Shown here one piece after another: positions 21,279 to 30,579 of a stretch of 64,000 bases of DNA. The stretch spans positions 913,251 through 977,250 of the forward strand of contig NZ_FOWW01000002.1 of the NCBI RefSeq assembly GCF_900115565.1, read 5' to 3'. The stretch is from Amycolatopsis arida (lineage in GTDB: Bacteria; Actinomycetota; Actinomycetes; Mycobacteriales; Pseudonocardiaceae). A program made the translations under genes and the position numbers. How positions within the stretch are numbered: position 1 is the first letter of the stretch; each line of letters opens with the position of its first letter. The notes beneath the pieces were generated by a model. The model was not told where the DNA came from, searched no databases, and saw nothing but the letters and a program-made list of their open reading frames with translations.

Positions 21279-21779
21279 TCAGCTGTCCGCGTGCAGCAGC
21301 GCGTCCAGCCGGGCCGCGTCCGCGGTCTCGGCCACCGGGAAGCTCACCGGCTCGCCGCCCTGCGACACGATCGGCAGCGCGCCGCTGACCAGGCCGGAGC
21401 CCTCCGGCGCGTGGCCGGGGTCGGCGCCCTTCTCGACGATCCGGTTGTCCCCGTCGACGAACACGATCCGCGGCCGGAAGGCGGCCGCCTCCGCGGAGTC
21501 GAGCTGCGCGTAGGAGATCAGGATCACCAGGTCGCCGGGATGCACCAGGTGCGCCGCCGCCCCGTTGATGCCGAGCACGCCGCTGTCCCGCTCACCCGGG
21601 ATGACGTAGGTCTCCAACCGCGCGCCGTTGGTCACGTCCACGATCGCGACCTGCTCGCCGGGCAGCAGGTCGGCCGCCTCCATCAGCGCCTCGTCCACCG
21701 TGACCGAGCCGACGTAGTGCAGGTCCGCCTGCGTCACGGTCGCTCTGTGGATCTTGGATTTCAGCATCGTGCGGTACAT
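21279..21779 (-). CDS. panD: Aspartate 1-decarboxylase proenzyme
   Basis: 166 residues. The start [20 protein letters not shown] is standard. Self-cleavage between Gly24 and Ser25 (HYVGSVT) creates the pyruvoyl group that makes beta-alanine from aspartate. [20 protein letters not shown] is well conserved. The C-terminus runs about 25-30 residues beyond the usual 139, ending in a polar tail ([20 protein letters not shown]). It starts 9 bases after panC. Confidence 0.96.
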   Translation of the reverse strand: MYRTMLKSKIHRATVTQADLHYVGSVTVDEALMEAADLLPGEQVAIVDVTNGARLETYVIPGERDSGVLGINGAAAHLVHPGDLVILISYAQLDSAEAAAFRPRIVFVDGDNRIVEKGADPGHAPEGSGLVSGALPIVSQGGEPVSFPVAETADAARLDALLHADS

Positions 21780-21788
21780 CGGACACTC

Positions 21789-22709
21789 CTACGGTGTTGA
21801 CAGCCCCTGCGGCTCTGCTGATTCCCGCTCCCGCTCGGCGGCGGCGCCGAGCAGGACCGGAACGTTGTCGATCAGCCGGGTCCCGCCCACCCTGGCGGCG
21901 ACCAGCAACCGTGCCTCCCCGTCGACGGGCGCGGGACCGAGGTCGGTTCCCCGCAGCTCCAGGTAGTCCAGCTCCACCTCCGGCCGGGCCGCAAGGGTAC
22001 GCCGCGCCGCGGCGAGCACGTCCTCGGCACCCCGCGGACCTGCGTGCGCGCCGGCGACCAGCGCCGCGGACAGCGCCACCGCCTGCTCGCGCTGCTCCGG
22101 CGAGAGGTAGACGTTGCGCGAGGACAGGGCCAGGCCGTCGGGCTCGCGCACGGTCGGCACGCCGATCACCCTGGTGCCGAAGTCCAGGTCGCGCACCATC
22201 CGCCGGATCAGCACCAGCTGCTGGTAGTCCTTCTCGCCGAAGAACGCGTAGTGCGGCCGCACGATGTTGAACAGCTTCGCCACCACCGTCAGCACGCCGG
22301 CGAAGTGGCCGGGCCGGGCGGCCCCCTCCAGCTCCTCGCCCAGCGGACCGGGGTGCACCGTCACCGCCGCGTCCTCGGCGTAGAGGTCAGCCTCGCCGGG
22401 GGTGAACGCCGCCTCCACCCCGACCTCGGACAGGACGTCCAGATCGGCGTCGAGGGTGCGCGGGTAGGCCGCGAAGTCCTCGCCCTCGCCGAACTGCAGC
22501 GGATTCACGAAGATCGACGCGACGACGACCGCGTTGGGCAGCCGCTTCGCCCTGCGCAGCAGCTCCCGGTGCCCGGCGTGCAGCGCGCCCATGGTCGGCA
22601 CCAGCGCGACCGTGCGCGAGGTCGCCCGCAGCGCGTCGGCGACCCGGCCCATGTCCACCGGCGCGCGGTAGACGTTGAGCTGGTTGCGGGTGAACTTCGG
22701 TGCGGTCAC
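21789..22709 (-). CDS. panC: Pantothenate synthetase
   Basis: 306 residues. ATP-binding VPTMGALHAGHRELL (HIGH-type HAGH), FVNPLQFGEGEDF, and KDYQQLVLIRRMVRDLDF with the KMSKS-like LSSRNVYLSP are all present. It joins pantoate and beta-alanine. The GTG start overlaps the stop of the upstream Rossmann-like gene by 4 bases (GTGA). Confidence 0.96.
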   Translation of the reverse strand: MTAPKFTRNQLNVYRAPVDMGRVADALRATSRTVALVPTMGALHAGHRELLRRAKRLPNAVVVASIFVNPLQFGEGEDFAAYPRTLDADLDVLSEVGVEAAFTPGEADLYAEDAAVTVHPGPLGEELEGAARPGHFAGVLTVVAKLFNIVRPHYAFFGEKDYQQLVLIRRMVRDLDFGTRVIGVPTVREPDGLALSSRNVYLSPEQREQAVALSAALVAGAHAGPRGAEDVLAAARRTLAARPEVELDYLELRGTDLGPAPVDGEARLLVAARVGGTRLIDNVPVLLGAAAERERESAEPQGLSTP

Positions 22710-23620
22710 AGGTGGTTCCGTCCGTCGGCGGGGTTGTCGAGCAGGGCGGTGAGCTCGGCCGCGGCGTCGCCGCCGAGTACACCGGACGCGGTGGCCCTGG
22801 CCACGGTGCGCCGGGCCAGCGTGGTGTAGCTGGGCAGCACGTCGGGGGCGCGGTCGGCCAGCACGGCCAGGTGGGCGCGGACGGTACCGGTGTCGCCGCG
22901 CGCCACCGGCCCGGTGAGCGCGCGATCGCCGTGCCGCAGCACGTTGTCCAGCGCCGCCGACAGCAGCGGGCCGAGCAGCCGTTCGGCGTCGCCGACGCCG
23001 TCGATGTCACAGCCGCGCAGCAGCTCCGCGCAGTCGGCGACCAGGGTGACCAGGTGGTTGGCGCCGTGCGCGAGCGCGGCGTGGTACAGCGGCCGCGCCG
23101 CCTCCGGCACCCGCACCGGCTCGGCGCCCATCTCGACGGTGAGCGCCTCACCGACGTTCCAGGCGGCGTCGTCGCCCGCCGCGGCGGTGACACCCACGCA
23201 GCAGGTGGCCATCCGCTCGAGGTCCTCGGCCCGGCCGGTGAAGGTCATCACGGGGTGCAGCGCGAGCGGCAGCACACCCAGCTCCGCGGCCGGCCGCAGC
23301 ACCTCGATGCCGTGCGCGCCGGAGGTGTGCACGACGATCTGGCCCGCGCGCAGGGACGCGGTGGCCACCAGGCCGCGGACGATCCCGGGCAGTGCGTCGT
23401 CGGGAACGGCGAGCAGGACGAGGTCGGCGCGACGGGCCACCTCGTCGGCGGGCAGCAGCGGCACGCCGGGCAGCAGCCGCTCGGCCCGGCGGAGCGAGTC
23501 CGCCGAGATGCCGGAGGCCGCGACGATGGTGTGTCCCGCCCGGGCCAGTGCCGCCCCGAGCACGCTGCCCACCCGGCCGGCGGACACGACACCGATCGCG
23601 AGGCGGGCGGGGCGGGTCAC
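22706..23620 (-). CDS. Rossmann-like DUF2520 protein (Rv3603c type)
   Basis: 304 residues from a GTG at 23620, close to the 303 of Rv3603c. N-terminal NAD(P)-binding fold (IGVVSAGRVGSVLGAALARAGH), then a helical dimerisation domain (DUF2520) with HPVMTFTG and LYHAALAHGANHLVTLVA. The fold resembles ketopantoate reductase and 6-phosphogluconate dehydrogenase. Its tight coupling to panC suggests it could supply the ketopantoate reductase (PanE) step; this is inference from fold and context. Confidence 0.85.
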   Translation of the reverse strand: MTRPARLAIGVVSAGRVGSVLGAALARAGHTIVAASGISADSLRRAERLLPGVPLLPADEVARRADLVLLAVPDDALPGIVRGLVATASLRAGQIVVHTSGAHGIEVLRPAAELGVLPLALHPVMTFTGRAEDLERMATCCVGVTAAAGDDAAWNVGEALTVEMGAEPVRVPEAARPLYHAALAHGANHLVTLVADCAELLRGCDIDGVGDAERLLGPLLSAALDNVLRHGDRALTGPVARGDTGTVRAHLAVLADRAPDVLPSYTTLARRTVARATASGVLGGDAAAELTALLDNPADGRNHL

Positions 23621-23822
23621 GACGCACCCCTGGAGACGTGTGGTGGACGAGCCCGGTGGGCACGGCCGGCGAGGCCGACCGCCGCAGCGCCACGTCGCAA
23701 CTGCCTCCGCATGGCAACACCGCTTCCGAGCTCGTTCCAGTCCCGCTCCTCGTCGCGGGTACCAGACGACGGCGCGAGAGTAGCTCGCGCGCACCGGTCC
23801 CGCGTCGTTCGGGTGATGAGCT

Positions 23823-25016
23823 TCACCCGTTACGGGCGGCTCGCCGGCCGGCCTCGGCCTGCCGCACGGCCTCCGCCCTGGTCGCGCGGACCACGGCGAG
23901 CAGCTCGTCGTGCCGGCGCCGGTCGCCGTTGTCGGAGTGCCCGAGCCGGAGGTTCCGGCGCAGGAACGCCAGCTCGGTGACGCCGGCCTGGTAGTCCGCC
24001 ACCGCGCGGGCGGCCCGCCGGCCGGACTCCCGGCGTGCCTGCCGACGCCACCGCCGCCGGCCACGCAGGCTGGCGAGCAGCTCGACCTCCGAGCGGGCGA
24101 TCCACCGGGCCTCGGCCATCGCCGGCAGCGCCGCCGCCACGATGCGTTGCTCGCGCCGGCGCTGCCAGAGCACCAGCAGCAGCACGCCGACGAACATCGG
24201 CACCATGATCAGGAAGTAGACGTCGAGGAAGGTGGTGGCGCCGCCGAGAGTGGCCGCCGCGTTCCACAACGCGTGCAGCAGCACCGCGCCGAGGTAGCCG
24301 CCGAGCGGGGCGAGCACCTTCAGCGGGGCGACCTTCGTGCGCGCGCCGACGCCCACCCCGATGCCGGTGAGCACGGTGAACAGCGGGTGGGTGAACGGGG
24401 AGAGCACGCCGCGCAGGACGAACGCGGCGAGCACGCCGCCGCTGGTGCCGTCGCCGAAGCCGTTCTCGGCGAAGGCCCGGCCGAAGTAGTAGATGTTCTC
24501 GGTGAACGCGAAGCCGGCGGCGCTGAAGCCCGCGTAGACGATGCCGTCCACGAGACCGTCGAACTCGCGAGGGCGCAACCAGAGCAGGGCGACCACCGGG
24601 ACGGCCTTGACGGCCTCCTCGACCAGCGGCGCCGACACCACGGCGCTGAACGTGTCGCCGTGGCCGATGCCGAGGAGCATGTCGCCGACCGCGGCCGCGG
24701 TGTCGTTGACCAGCAGCGCGGTGAGGGTGGCCACGCAGGCACCCCAGACGAAGGCGATCAGCAGGAACCGTGCCGGCTCGGGCTCCCAGCGGTCGATCCA
24801 GAGGAAGGCGGGCACGACGATCGCGACCGGCACCACCGCGGCCACGACACCGATGACCACGGCCAGCACGCCGACCCTGACCGTGGCGAGGCCGAACAGC
24901 AGCAGCCCACACAGCGCGACCAGCACGAGTCCGAGCACCGGGAGCAGCACGGTGACCCGGCGCGGCGGGTGCCGGCGCAGCCGGGCCGGCTCGGTGTCGG
25001 CGTTGGCTCCCCTCAC
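23823..25016 (-). CDS. PrsW family intramembrane metalloprotease
   Basis: 397 residues with about eight membrane helices in the first 285 and a basic cytoplasmic tail. The PrsW signature is present: APLVEEAVKAVPVV (Glu-Glu), FAFTENIYYFGRAF, SPFTHPLFT and VLLHALWNAAA, whose Glu and His residues bind zinc. Related proteases cut anti-sigma factors inside the membrane (PrsW/RsiW in Bacillus). No anti-sigma gene is adjacent, so the target is unknown. It sits about 200 bases upstream of the panC cluster on the same strand. Confidence 0.88.
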   Translation of the reverse strand: MRGANADTEPARLRRHPPRRVTVLLPVLGLVLVALCGLLLFGLATVRVGVLAVVIGVVAAVVPVAIVVPAFLWIDRWEPEPARFLLIAFVWGACVATLTALLVNDTAAAVGDMLLGIGHGDTFSAVVSAPLVEEAVKAVPVVALLWLRPREFDGLVDGIVYAGFSAAGFAFTENIYYFGRAFAENGFGDGTSGGVLAAFVLRGVLSPFTHPLFTVLTGIGVGVGARTKVAPLKVLAPLGGYLGAVLLHALWNAAATLGGATTFLDVYFLIMVPMFVGVLLLVLWQRRREQRIVAAALPAMAEARWIARSEVELLASLRGRRRWRRQARRESGRRAARAVADYQAGVTELAFLRRNLRLGHSDNGDRRRHDELLAVVRATRAEAVRQAEAGRRAARNG

Positions 25017-25112
25017 GGCCGGGGACGATATCCGGGACCGCCGACAGCCGAACGATCAGTCCCGTTCGCCCCCGATGCCCGCACCCGGCCCCGCTGCCCC
25101 GGGTGTGGGAAC

Positions 25113-25165
25113 GCCATCAAGGCCACCTTCATCGCGCCCAACGCCATCAAGGCCCCCTTGATGGC
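25113..25165. repeat. 23-nt hairpin repeat, copies 2 and 3
   Basis: Two copies 30 bases apart at 25113-25135 and 25143-25165. The second is a perfect hairpin: arms GCCATCAAGG and CCTTGATGGC around CCC. They follow the stop of the DUF6779 gene (25171) and probably terminate it. Confidence 0.75.
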
Positions 25166-25170
25166 ACCTG

Positions 25171-27231
25171 TCAGTCCTCGGCGCGACGGCGGCGCCGCGG
25201 TGTGGGGGCCGAGCCGTGCGCGGCCAGCAGCTCCCGCACGGACCGTCCCGCGCTGTGCGAGCCGCCCTCGTCGTCGGGGCGAGCGTGCGTCCCCGCGGCG
25301 CGGCGACCCCCCGACGGCGGCGGTGCGGCCGGCTCGTCGTCGGGGCGGGCATGGCTGCCGCCACCGAAGGGCTGCCACGGCGTCCCGCCCTCGGCGCCGT
25401 CGTCGTCCTCCCGCCGGCGGCGGCGGCCACCACCGTCCGGCTCCGCCGCGGCATGCCGGCTCAGCGGCCCCGGCTCGTCGTCGTCGGCGCGCCGGCGCCG
25501 GCCGCCGGGGCGGCTGCGCTGCATCTCCCGCACCGACTCCGGCAGCGTCGGGTTCGGCGCGGGCTCCGGATCCCGGTCGGCGGCGTGCCGGCTCGCACGG
25601 TGGTCGGCGTCACCGCTGTGCCGCCCGCCGGAATCCCAGGACGGCGTCCACTCCTCGACACCCCCGACCGGCTCGTCGACCGGCATCGGCGCGCGCCGGA
25701 CCGGTGGCTCCGGACGGGCGGGCTCCCGAACCTCCGCACGGCCCACCTCCGAGCGGGACGGCTCCGGACGGTCGATCTCGGGCCGGCGAGGCTCGGGCCG
25801 GCGGGACTCGGGCCGGCGAGGCTCGGGCCGGCGGGACTCGTGCCGGGCGGCCTCGGGCTCGCGGATCTCGGTCCGCGGCTCGCGGATCTCCGTGCGCGGC
25901 TCGCGGACCTCGGCGGGGGGCTGCCGGATCTCGGTGCGCGGCTCGGCCGCGCGGGGGTCGGGCCGGCCGGAACGGGCCAAACCCGGTGCGGGAGCGGGGG
26001 GCACGGCCTCCTGCGGCCGGGGTTTCCGCGGGGGCGGCGGCATGCTCGCCGCGGGACGCCCCTTGGCGAGCCGCTCGACGGCCGGCCGGGTCGGCTCCTG
26101 CGGTGGCTGGTCGGGCGTGCGCGGACCGGGCTGCGCCGGGTTCGGCGGTAGCCGGTGCGGTGGACCCGACCGGGCCGGGGGCACCTCACCGCGGGGCGCC
26201 GGGCCGGGAGATGCGGGATGGTCGCGCCGGGGCGGGGTGGCCGCGGAGGCCCCCTGCCGCGGCTCGGCGGCGCCCTCCTCGGAGCGGTGCTGCCGGCGCA
26301 TCGCCTCGGCTCTGGCCTCGCTGGCCGCCTTGGCGACCTTCGCGGCGGCGCCCACCCGCTCGTTGACGGTGACCCGCCTGGTCGCCGGGTCCGCGTCCGG
26401 GGTCCGCGGAAGGTGCTGCGTCCCGGCACCCGCGGGTGCGTCCCGCGGCGGGCCACCTCGGGCCGCCGCGCTGGTGCCGTTCCGCGCGGGCCCGTCCGCG
26501 CCCGCGCCGTTGACGTTCGGCGCTTTCCGTGCGGGCGCACCGTTGTCCCGGTTGGCCGCGCCGTTGGCCCCGCGCTCAGGCGTGCGGCGGAGCACGCCGT
26601 AGGAATCCGGCGCGCTGTCCCGAATCCGCTCGATGAGCTCGGTCGGCCGGTCCCCGTTCTCCACCGTGGCCTTCGCGGCCGGCAGCTGGGCCGGTGCCTT
26701 CCCGGATCCGCCACCGCCGCCGTTGCTCTCCGCGGTGGCGGTGACCAGCCGGGGCTCCTCGTGCAGCTTGCGCATCCTGGTGGACTGGGCGGTGAGCGCC
26801 ACCCGCTCGTAGAGCACCTCGCCACCGAACAGCGCCTGCAGGCTCTCCCGCAGCGCGGTGACCTCGGCCCGCAACGCGTCCAGCTCGGCACGGGCCTCGG
26901 CCTCGACCCGCTCCCGGGTCTCCGCCTCGACCTCCAGCTCGAACTCCCGGCGCGCGGCGATCTCGCGTTCCAGCTCGAGCTCGTAGACCTCCTGCGCCTG
27001 CGCCACCGAGTCCTCGGTGACCAGCGCCTGCCGCCGGTACCTCGCGGCGACGAACGCGCCGATCAACGCGGCCCACAGCGCGGCGATGATCCCCAGCCGC
27101 AACCATCTCAGGTCCTCGGTGAGCACCAGCGCGAGCGTGGACCCCACGGCGAGGGCGGCACCCACGACGAGCCACGGCCTGCCCGGGAGGCGGCTGTGGC
27201 CCTTCGGCGAGTCGTCACCCACGCCAGTCAT
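25171..27231 (-). CDS. DUF6779 membrane protein with long disordered tail
   Basis: 686 residues from an ATG at 27231 (a GTG at 27240 is also in frame). Two membrane helices (about residues 20-60), then a coiled-coil region of alternating Glu/Arg (LELEREIAARREFELEVEAETRE, about 80-140), a short conserved part with ALTAQSTRMRKLHEEPRLVTA, and some 480 residues of Pro/Arg/Glu-rich disorder. In-frame repeats there include REPRTEI and RRPEPRRPES units. A membrane-bound counterpart (Rv3604c) lies at the same place in M. tuberculosis. Function unknown; the layout suggests a cytoplasmic scaffold tethered to the membrane. Confidence 0.85.
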   Translation of the reverse strand: MTGVGDDSPKGHSRLPGRPWLVVGAALAVGSTLALVLTEDLRWLRLGIIAALWAALIGAFVAARYRRQALVTEDSVAQAQEVYELELEREIAARREFELEVEAETRERVEAEARAELDALRAEVTALRESLQALFGGEVLYERVALTAQSTRMRKLHEEPRLVTATAESNGGGGGSGKAPAQLPAAKATVENGDRPTELIERIRDSAPDSYGVLRRTPERGANGAANRDNGAPARKAPNVNGAGADGPARNGTSAAARGGPPRDAPAGAGTQHLPRTPDADPATRRVTVNERVGAAAKVAKAASEARAEAMRRQHRSEEGAAEPRQGASAATPPRRDHPASPGPAPRGEVPPARSGPPHRLPPNPAQPGPRTPDQPPQEPTRPAVERLAKGRPAASMPPPPRKPRPQEAVPPAPAPGLARSGRPDPRAAEPRTEIRQPPAEVREPRTEIREPRTEIREPEAARHESRRPEPRRPESRRPEPRRPEIDRPEPSRSEVGRAEVREPARPEPPVRRAPMPVDEPVGGVEEWTPSWDSGGRHSGDADHRASRHAADRDPEPAPNPTLPESVREMQRSRPGGRRRRADDDEPGPLSRHAAAEPDGGGRRRRREDDDGAEGGTPWQPFGGGSHARPDDEPAAPPPSGGRRAAGTHARPDDEGGSHSAGRSVRELLAAHGSAPTPRRRRRAED

Positions 27232-27308
27232 GCCCCACACCGTACCTTCTGGTTACCCGACCGAGACCCAGTCGGTACTTCGAGCGGTGGCTTCCCCGCG
27301 TTGACCGG

Positions 27309-27761
27309 TTACTTCCGGTCGGGATCGGGGTCGCGCGGCTCCGGGGTGCGGCAGCAGTGCTCGAGCCAGAGCGCGGCGGCGATCAGCACCGCCGCGCAGC
27401 ACACGCCGACCACCGCGCTGGGCAGGTCCTCGGCCGCCGCCGTGACCCGCTCGGCCCGTGGCGCGAGGTAGCCGAGCACGCCGAGCCACGCACCCAGCAT
27501 GAGCGCGCCCAGCAGCGACGACGCCTTGGCCAGCGCGACGCTGCGGGCCACCCCGATCGCCGACACCACCTGCCCGTCCCGGATCCGGTCGCGGATGACG
27601 AACGCCAGCACGGTCTCGACGATCGCGAGCACCAGCAGCGTCCCGCCGGCCAGCGTGGGCAGCCGCGGGATCGACGAGTACGCGGCCCGGAACAGCAGGT
27701 AGGCCACCGCGAGCCCGACCACACCGGCGACGAGGAGCTCGCGCGGCCGCGTGAAGTGCAT
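27309..27761 (-). CDS. DUF3180 membrane protein
   Basis: 150 residues from an ATG at 27761. Four hydrophobic helices, starting MHFTRPRELLVAGVVGLAVA, typical of DUF3180 proteins encoded next to folK in actinobacteria (Rv3605c in M. tuberculosis, 158 residues). The C-terminus is charged and cytoplasmic. Function unknown. Confidence 0.88.
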   Translation of the reverse strand: MHFTRPRELLVAGVVGLAVAYLLFRAAYSSIPRLPTLAGGTLLVLAIVETVLAFVIRDRIRDGQVVSAIGVARSVALAKASSLLGALMLGAWLGVLGYLAPRAERVTAAAEDLPSAVVGVCCAAVLIAAALWLEHCCRTPEPRDPDPDRK

Positions 27762-27821
27762 GGCGCCACCGTACCGAGCGGGGCGCCGGGATACTGGACC
27801 TCCACCTCCGGAAGGGTTGAG

Positions 27822-28736
27822 ATGGCGTCCCTGTTCACCATCGGCGAGCTGGCCCGGCGCACCGGGCTGTCGGTGAAGACCATCCGGTTCTACTCCGACT
27901 CGGGGCTGCTGCCGCCCACGGAGCGGACCCGGGCCGGGTACCGGCTGTACGACGCGGCGGCGCTGGCCCGGCTGGAGTACGTGCGCACCCTGCGCGAGCT
28001 CGGGCTCGGCCTCGACGACGTCGAGCGCGCGCTGGCGCGGGAGGACGGGGTGGCCCGGCTGGCCGCGCGGCACGTCGAGGCGCTGGACGAGCAGATCCGC
28101 CGCCTGCGACTGCGCAGAGCGGTGCTGCGGGCGGTGGCCAAGCGGGGTTCCGGACCGGCGGAGGTCCGGCTGATGAACCAGCTGGCGACGATGCCCGACG
28201 AGGAGCGCAAACGTTTGCTCGACGAGTTCTGGGACGAGGTGAGCGCCGGGCTCGACGTCGATGGGGAGTTCTACGCGTGGATGCGCTCGGCCAAGCCCGA
28301 GCTGCCGGACGACCCGTCCCCCGAGCAGCTGGAGGCCTGGATCGAGCTCGCCGAGCTGGTGCGCGACCCGGACTTCCGGCGGCTGATCCGGGGGATGAGC
28401 GAGACGAACGCGGCCGCCAGGGCCGCCGGCGAGCCGCTGGCCGTTTCGGCCGAGCAACAGGAGCAGTGGTTCGGCTGGCTCGAGCGGGCGCGGGTGGCGG
28501 TCGACGCCGGGCTGCCGCCGGACTCGCCGGAGGCGCGGGCGCTGGCCGACGAGATCGCGAGCACCTGGGACGAGGGGATGCCCCGGACGAAGCTGGCCGA
28601 CCGGGTCACCGCGGGGGCCGACGAGCGCGCCGAGCGGTACTGGCGGTTGCTGGCCGTGATCAACAGCTGGCCGCCGGTCCCCGAACGCCACCACGCGGCC
28701 CACTGGATCGCCGACGCCCTCCGCCACTCCACCTGA
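27822..28736 (+). CDS. MerR family transcriptional regulator
   Basis: 304 residues. N-terminal winged helix FTIGELARRTGLSVKTIRFYSDSGLL (about residues 5-29), the RAGYRLYDAAALARLEYVRTLRELG segment and dimerisation helix, then a ~180-residue helical effector domain rich in Glu/Arg and Trp. There is no cysteine cluster, so metal sensing is unlikely; an organic ligand is more probable. GGAAGGG stands 6 bases before the ATG. Together with the next gene it interrupts the DUF3180-folK order on the opposite strand. Confidence 0.88.
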   Translation: MASLFTIGELARRTGLSVKTIRFYSDSGLLPPTERTRAGYRLYDAAALARLEYVRTLRELGLGLDDVERALAREDGVARLAARHVEALDEQIRRLRLRRAVLRAVAKRGSGPAEVRLMNQLATMPDEERKRLLDEFWDEVSAGLDVDGEFYAWMRSAKPELPDDPSPEQLEAWIELAELVRDPDFRRLIRGMSETNAAARAAGEPLAVSAEQQEQWFGWLERARVAVDAGLPPDSPEARALADEIASTWDEGMPRTKLADRVTAGADERAERYWRLLAVINSWPPVPERHHAAHWIADALRHST

Positions 28737-28758
28737 CGTCTTCGCCATCCCCATCCGC

Positions 28759-28868
28759 GTGTTCGCCGTTCCCGTCGCCGTGTTCGCCGCCCGCGTCGGC
28801 GTGTTGGCGTCGCAGGGCGCCAACACACTGTCGCGAAGCGCGAACACGGTGTCACGAAGCGCGAACAC
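28759..28868. repeat. GTGTTCGC / GCGAACAC repeat cluster
   Basis: GTGTTCGCC at 28759 and 28780, a perfect 9-bp hairpin (28801-28809 with 28818-28826) and AAGCGCGAACAC at 28836 and 28857 (21-bp spacing). It is related to the GCGGACAC cluster at 13432-13542. It lies in the 243-base spacer between the MerR and DUF998 genes. Confidence 0.75.
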
Positions 28869-28979
28869 GCGGTCATGGGGCGCGGACACGCGGGGGAGGT
28901 CACGCGTGGGGTGCGCCACGCCGGTGGCGACACCGCGGCCGGCGCGGGGGACGCTGAAGCCGGAAGGCGCCGCGGGCGA

Positions 28980-29693
28980 ATGGGGCTGCCAATGGGCAAG
29001 AAGGGCATCGCGGGCGGGCTGGCCTGGCTCGCGCTCGGCCAGTTCTTCGTGCTGCACCTGGTCGTGCAGTCGGCGTGGCCGCGGCCGTACAGCTGGGTCC
29101 GCAACGACATCAGCGACCTCGGCAGCACCGCGTGCGGGGCGGTAGGCGGCCGCCACGTCTGTTCCCCGTGGCACGCGGCGATGAACGTCTCCTTCGTCAT
29201 CAGCGGGGTGTGCATCGCGGCGGGCGCGGTGCTGCTCGCCGGCACGCTGCGCGCCGGATGGCCGGCCAGGGCCGCCGCGGCGCTGCTCACCGTCGCCGGC
29301 GCGGGGGTCGTGCTGGTCGGCCTCAACCCGGGTGACCTGCGGATCGCCCCGCACCTCGCCGGTGCGGTCGCCGCGGCGGCCGGCGGCAACGCGGGCGTCC
29401 TGCTGCTCGGGGTCGCGCTGCGCCGCGCCGGCCGGCCGGTCGGGACGGTCGGCGTCGTCGCCGGTGTCCTCGGGTTCGTCGGGATGGCGGTGGCCGCGCT
29501 GCAGCTCGCCGGTGTCCTCGGTGGACTGCACGTCTGGAGCGGGGCGACCGAGCGGGTGGCGATGCTGCCGATGCTGGTCGCCATGATCGTCATCGGCGCC
29601 GCGGCACTGCGCTCCACGGGGCCGTCCTCCACGGGGCCGTCCTCCATGGGGTCGTCCTCCACGGACTCCGGCGCCCGCCGGCGCACCGGCTGA
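28980..29693 (+). CDS. DUF998 family membrane protein
   Basis: 237 residues from an ATG at 28980 (another ATG at 28992). Six hydrophobic helices; the first loop has SWVRNDISDLGSTACG, the typical DUF998 signature (N-x-IS-DLG). The protein ends in Ser/Thr/Gly/Pro repeats (STGPS-STGPS-SMGSS) encoded by 15-bp tandem repeats. Function unknown. It is convergent with folK, 5 bases apart. Confidence 0.85.
   Translation: MGLPMGKKGIAGGLAWLALGQFFVLHLVVQSAWPRPYSWVRNDISDLGSTACGAVGGRHVCSPWHAAMNVSFVISGVCIAAGAVLLAGTLRAGWPARAAAALLTVAGAGVVLVGLNPGDLRIAPHLAGAVAAAAGGNAGVLLLGVALRRAGRPVGTVGVVAGVLGFVGMAVAALQLAGVLGGLHVWSGATERVAMLPMLVAMIVIGAAALRSTGPSSTGPSSMGSSSTDSGARRRTG
29612..29671 (+). repeat. 15-bp tandem repeat at the DUF998 3' end
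   Basis: CTCCACGGGGCCGTC occurs at 29612 and 29627, with one two-mismatch copy at 29642 and a partial one at 29657, ending 20 bases before the stop codon. Confidence 0.85.
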
Positions 29694-29698
29694 CCCGG

Positions 29699-30193
29699 TC
29701 AGTCCCGCAACGACAGATCGGTGGGCCGCACGTCGGCGCGGTCGGCCGGGGGCAGCGCGGCGAGCAGGTCGGCGGCCCTGCCGTGACCGGGCACCTCGGC
29801 GTCCGGATCGATCTCCAGCCATGGGACCAACACGGTGGCCCGGTGCGGCGTGCCCGGATGCGGCAGCAGCAAATCGGGATGGTCCGAGCGCACGCCGTCC
29901 ACGGTGACCACGTCGACGTCCAGCGTGCGCGGGCCCCACCGCTGCTCCCGCACCCGCCCCGCCGCGCGCTCCAGCGCCTGAGCGGTGCGCAACCAGGCCC
30001 AGTGATCCCGCCCGCGATCGTCCACAATGCACACGGCGTTGAGGAAGTCCGGTTGGTCCCGCACGCCCCACGGCTCGGTCTCGTACACACCGGACACCGC
30101 GACCAGCACGTCGCGCAGGCCGTCCACCGCCAGCCGCAGGTACGCGTGCCGGTCGCCGAGGTTCGACCCGAGCGAGAGCACCGCGCGGCTCAC
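29699..30193 (-). CDS. folK: 2-amino-4-hydroxy-6-hydroxymethyldihydropteridine pyrophosphokinase
   Basis: 164 residues from a GTG at 30193. [16 protein letters not shown] at the N-terminus and [10 protein letters not shown] (pyrophosphate and metal-binding Asp residues), then [22 protein letters not shown], define HPPK. It activates the pterin for folP. The start overlaps the folB stop by 4 bases (GTGA). Last gene of the folate cluster. Confidence 0.95.
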   Translation of the reverse strand: MSRAVLSLGSNLGDRHAYLRLAVDGLRDVLVAVSGVYETEPWGVRDQPDFLNAVCIVDDRGRDHWAWLRTAQALERAAGRVREQRWGPRTLDVDVVTVDGVRSDHPDLLLPHPGTPHRATVLVPWLEIDPDAEVPGHGRAADLLAALPPADRADVRPTDLSLRD

Positions 30194-30579
30194 CGGCCGC
30201 TCCGATCCCGACTCCGGGTTCGGTGCACGGTCACCGCGACGTCGGCGAAGTCCAGCGGGATGGGCGCGCGTGGCTTGTGCACGGTGACCTCCACGGCCCG
30301 CACCCGCGCGTCCCGGAGCGCGTCGTCGGCGATCCGGCCGGCGACCGTCTCGATGAGGTCGCACGGCTCGCCGCCGACGATCGCCGCCGCGCGCTGCGCC
30401 AGCTCGCCGTAGTGCAGCGTCTCGGTGAGGTCGTCGGAGGCGGCCGCGGCGCCCAGGTCCAGCCAGGCGGTGATGTCGACGACGAACTCCTGACCGTCGC
30501 GCCGCTCGTGGTCGAACACGCCGTGCCGGCCGAACACGCGCAGCCCGGTGAGGGTGACGCGGTCGCCGGGCGGGGTCAT
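30190..30579 (-). CDS. folB: Dihydroneopterin aldolase
   Basis: 129 residues from an ATG at 30579. [21 protein letters not shown] contains the active-site Tyr/His region of DHNA (GRHGV), [14 protein letters not shown] and [17 protein letters not shown] supply the catalytic Glu, and [17 protein letters not shown] the catalytic Lys. It converts dihydroneopterin to the FolK substrate. Its ATG overlaps the folP stop (ATGA) and its stop overlaps folK. Confidence 0.95.
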   Translation of the reverse strand: MTPPGDRVTLTGLRVFGRHGVFDHERRDGQEFVVDITAWLDLGAAAASDDLTETLHYGELAQRAAAIVGGEPCDLIETVAGRIADDALRDARVRAVEVTVHKPRAPIPLDFADVAVTVHRTRSRDRSGR

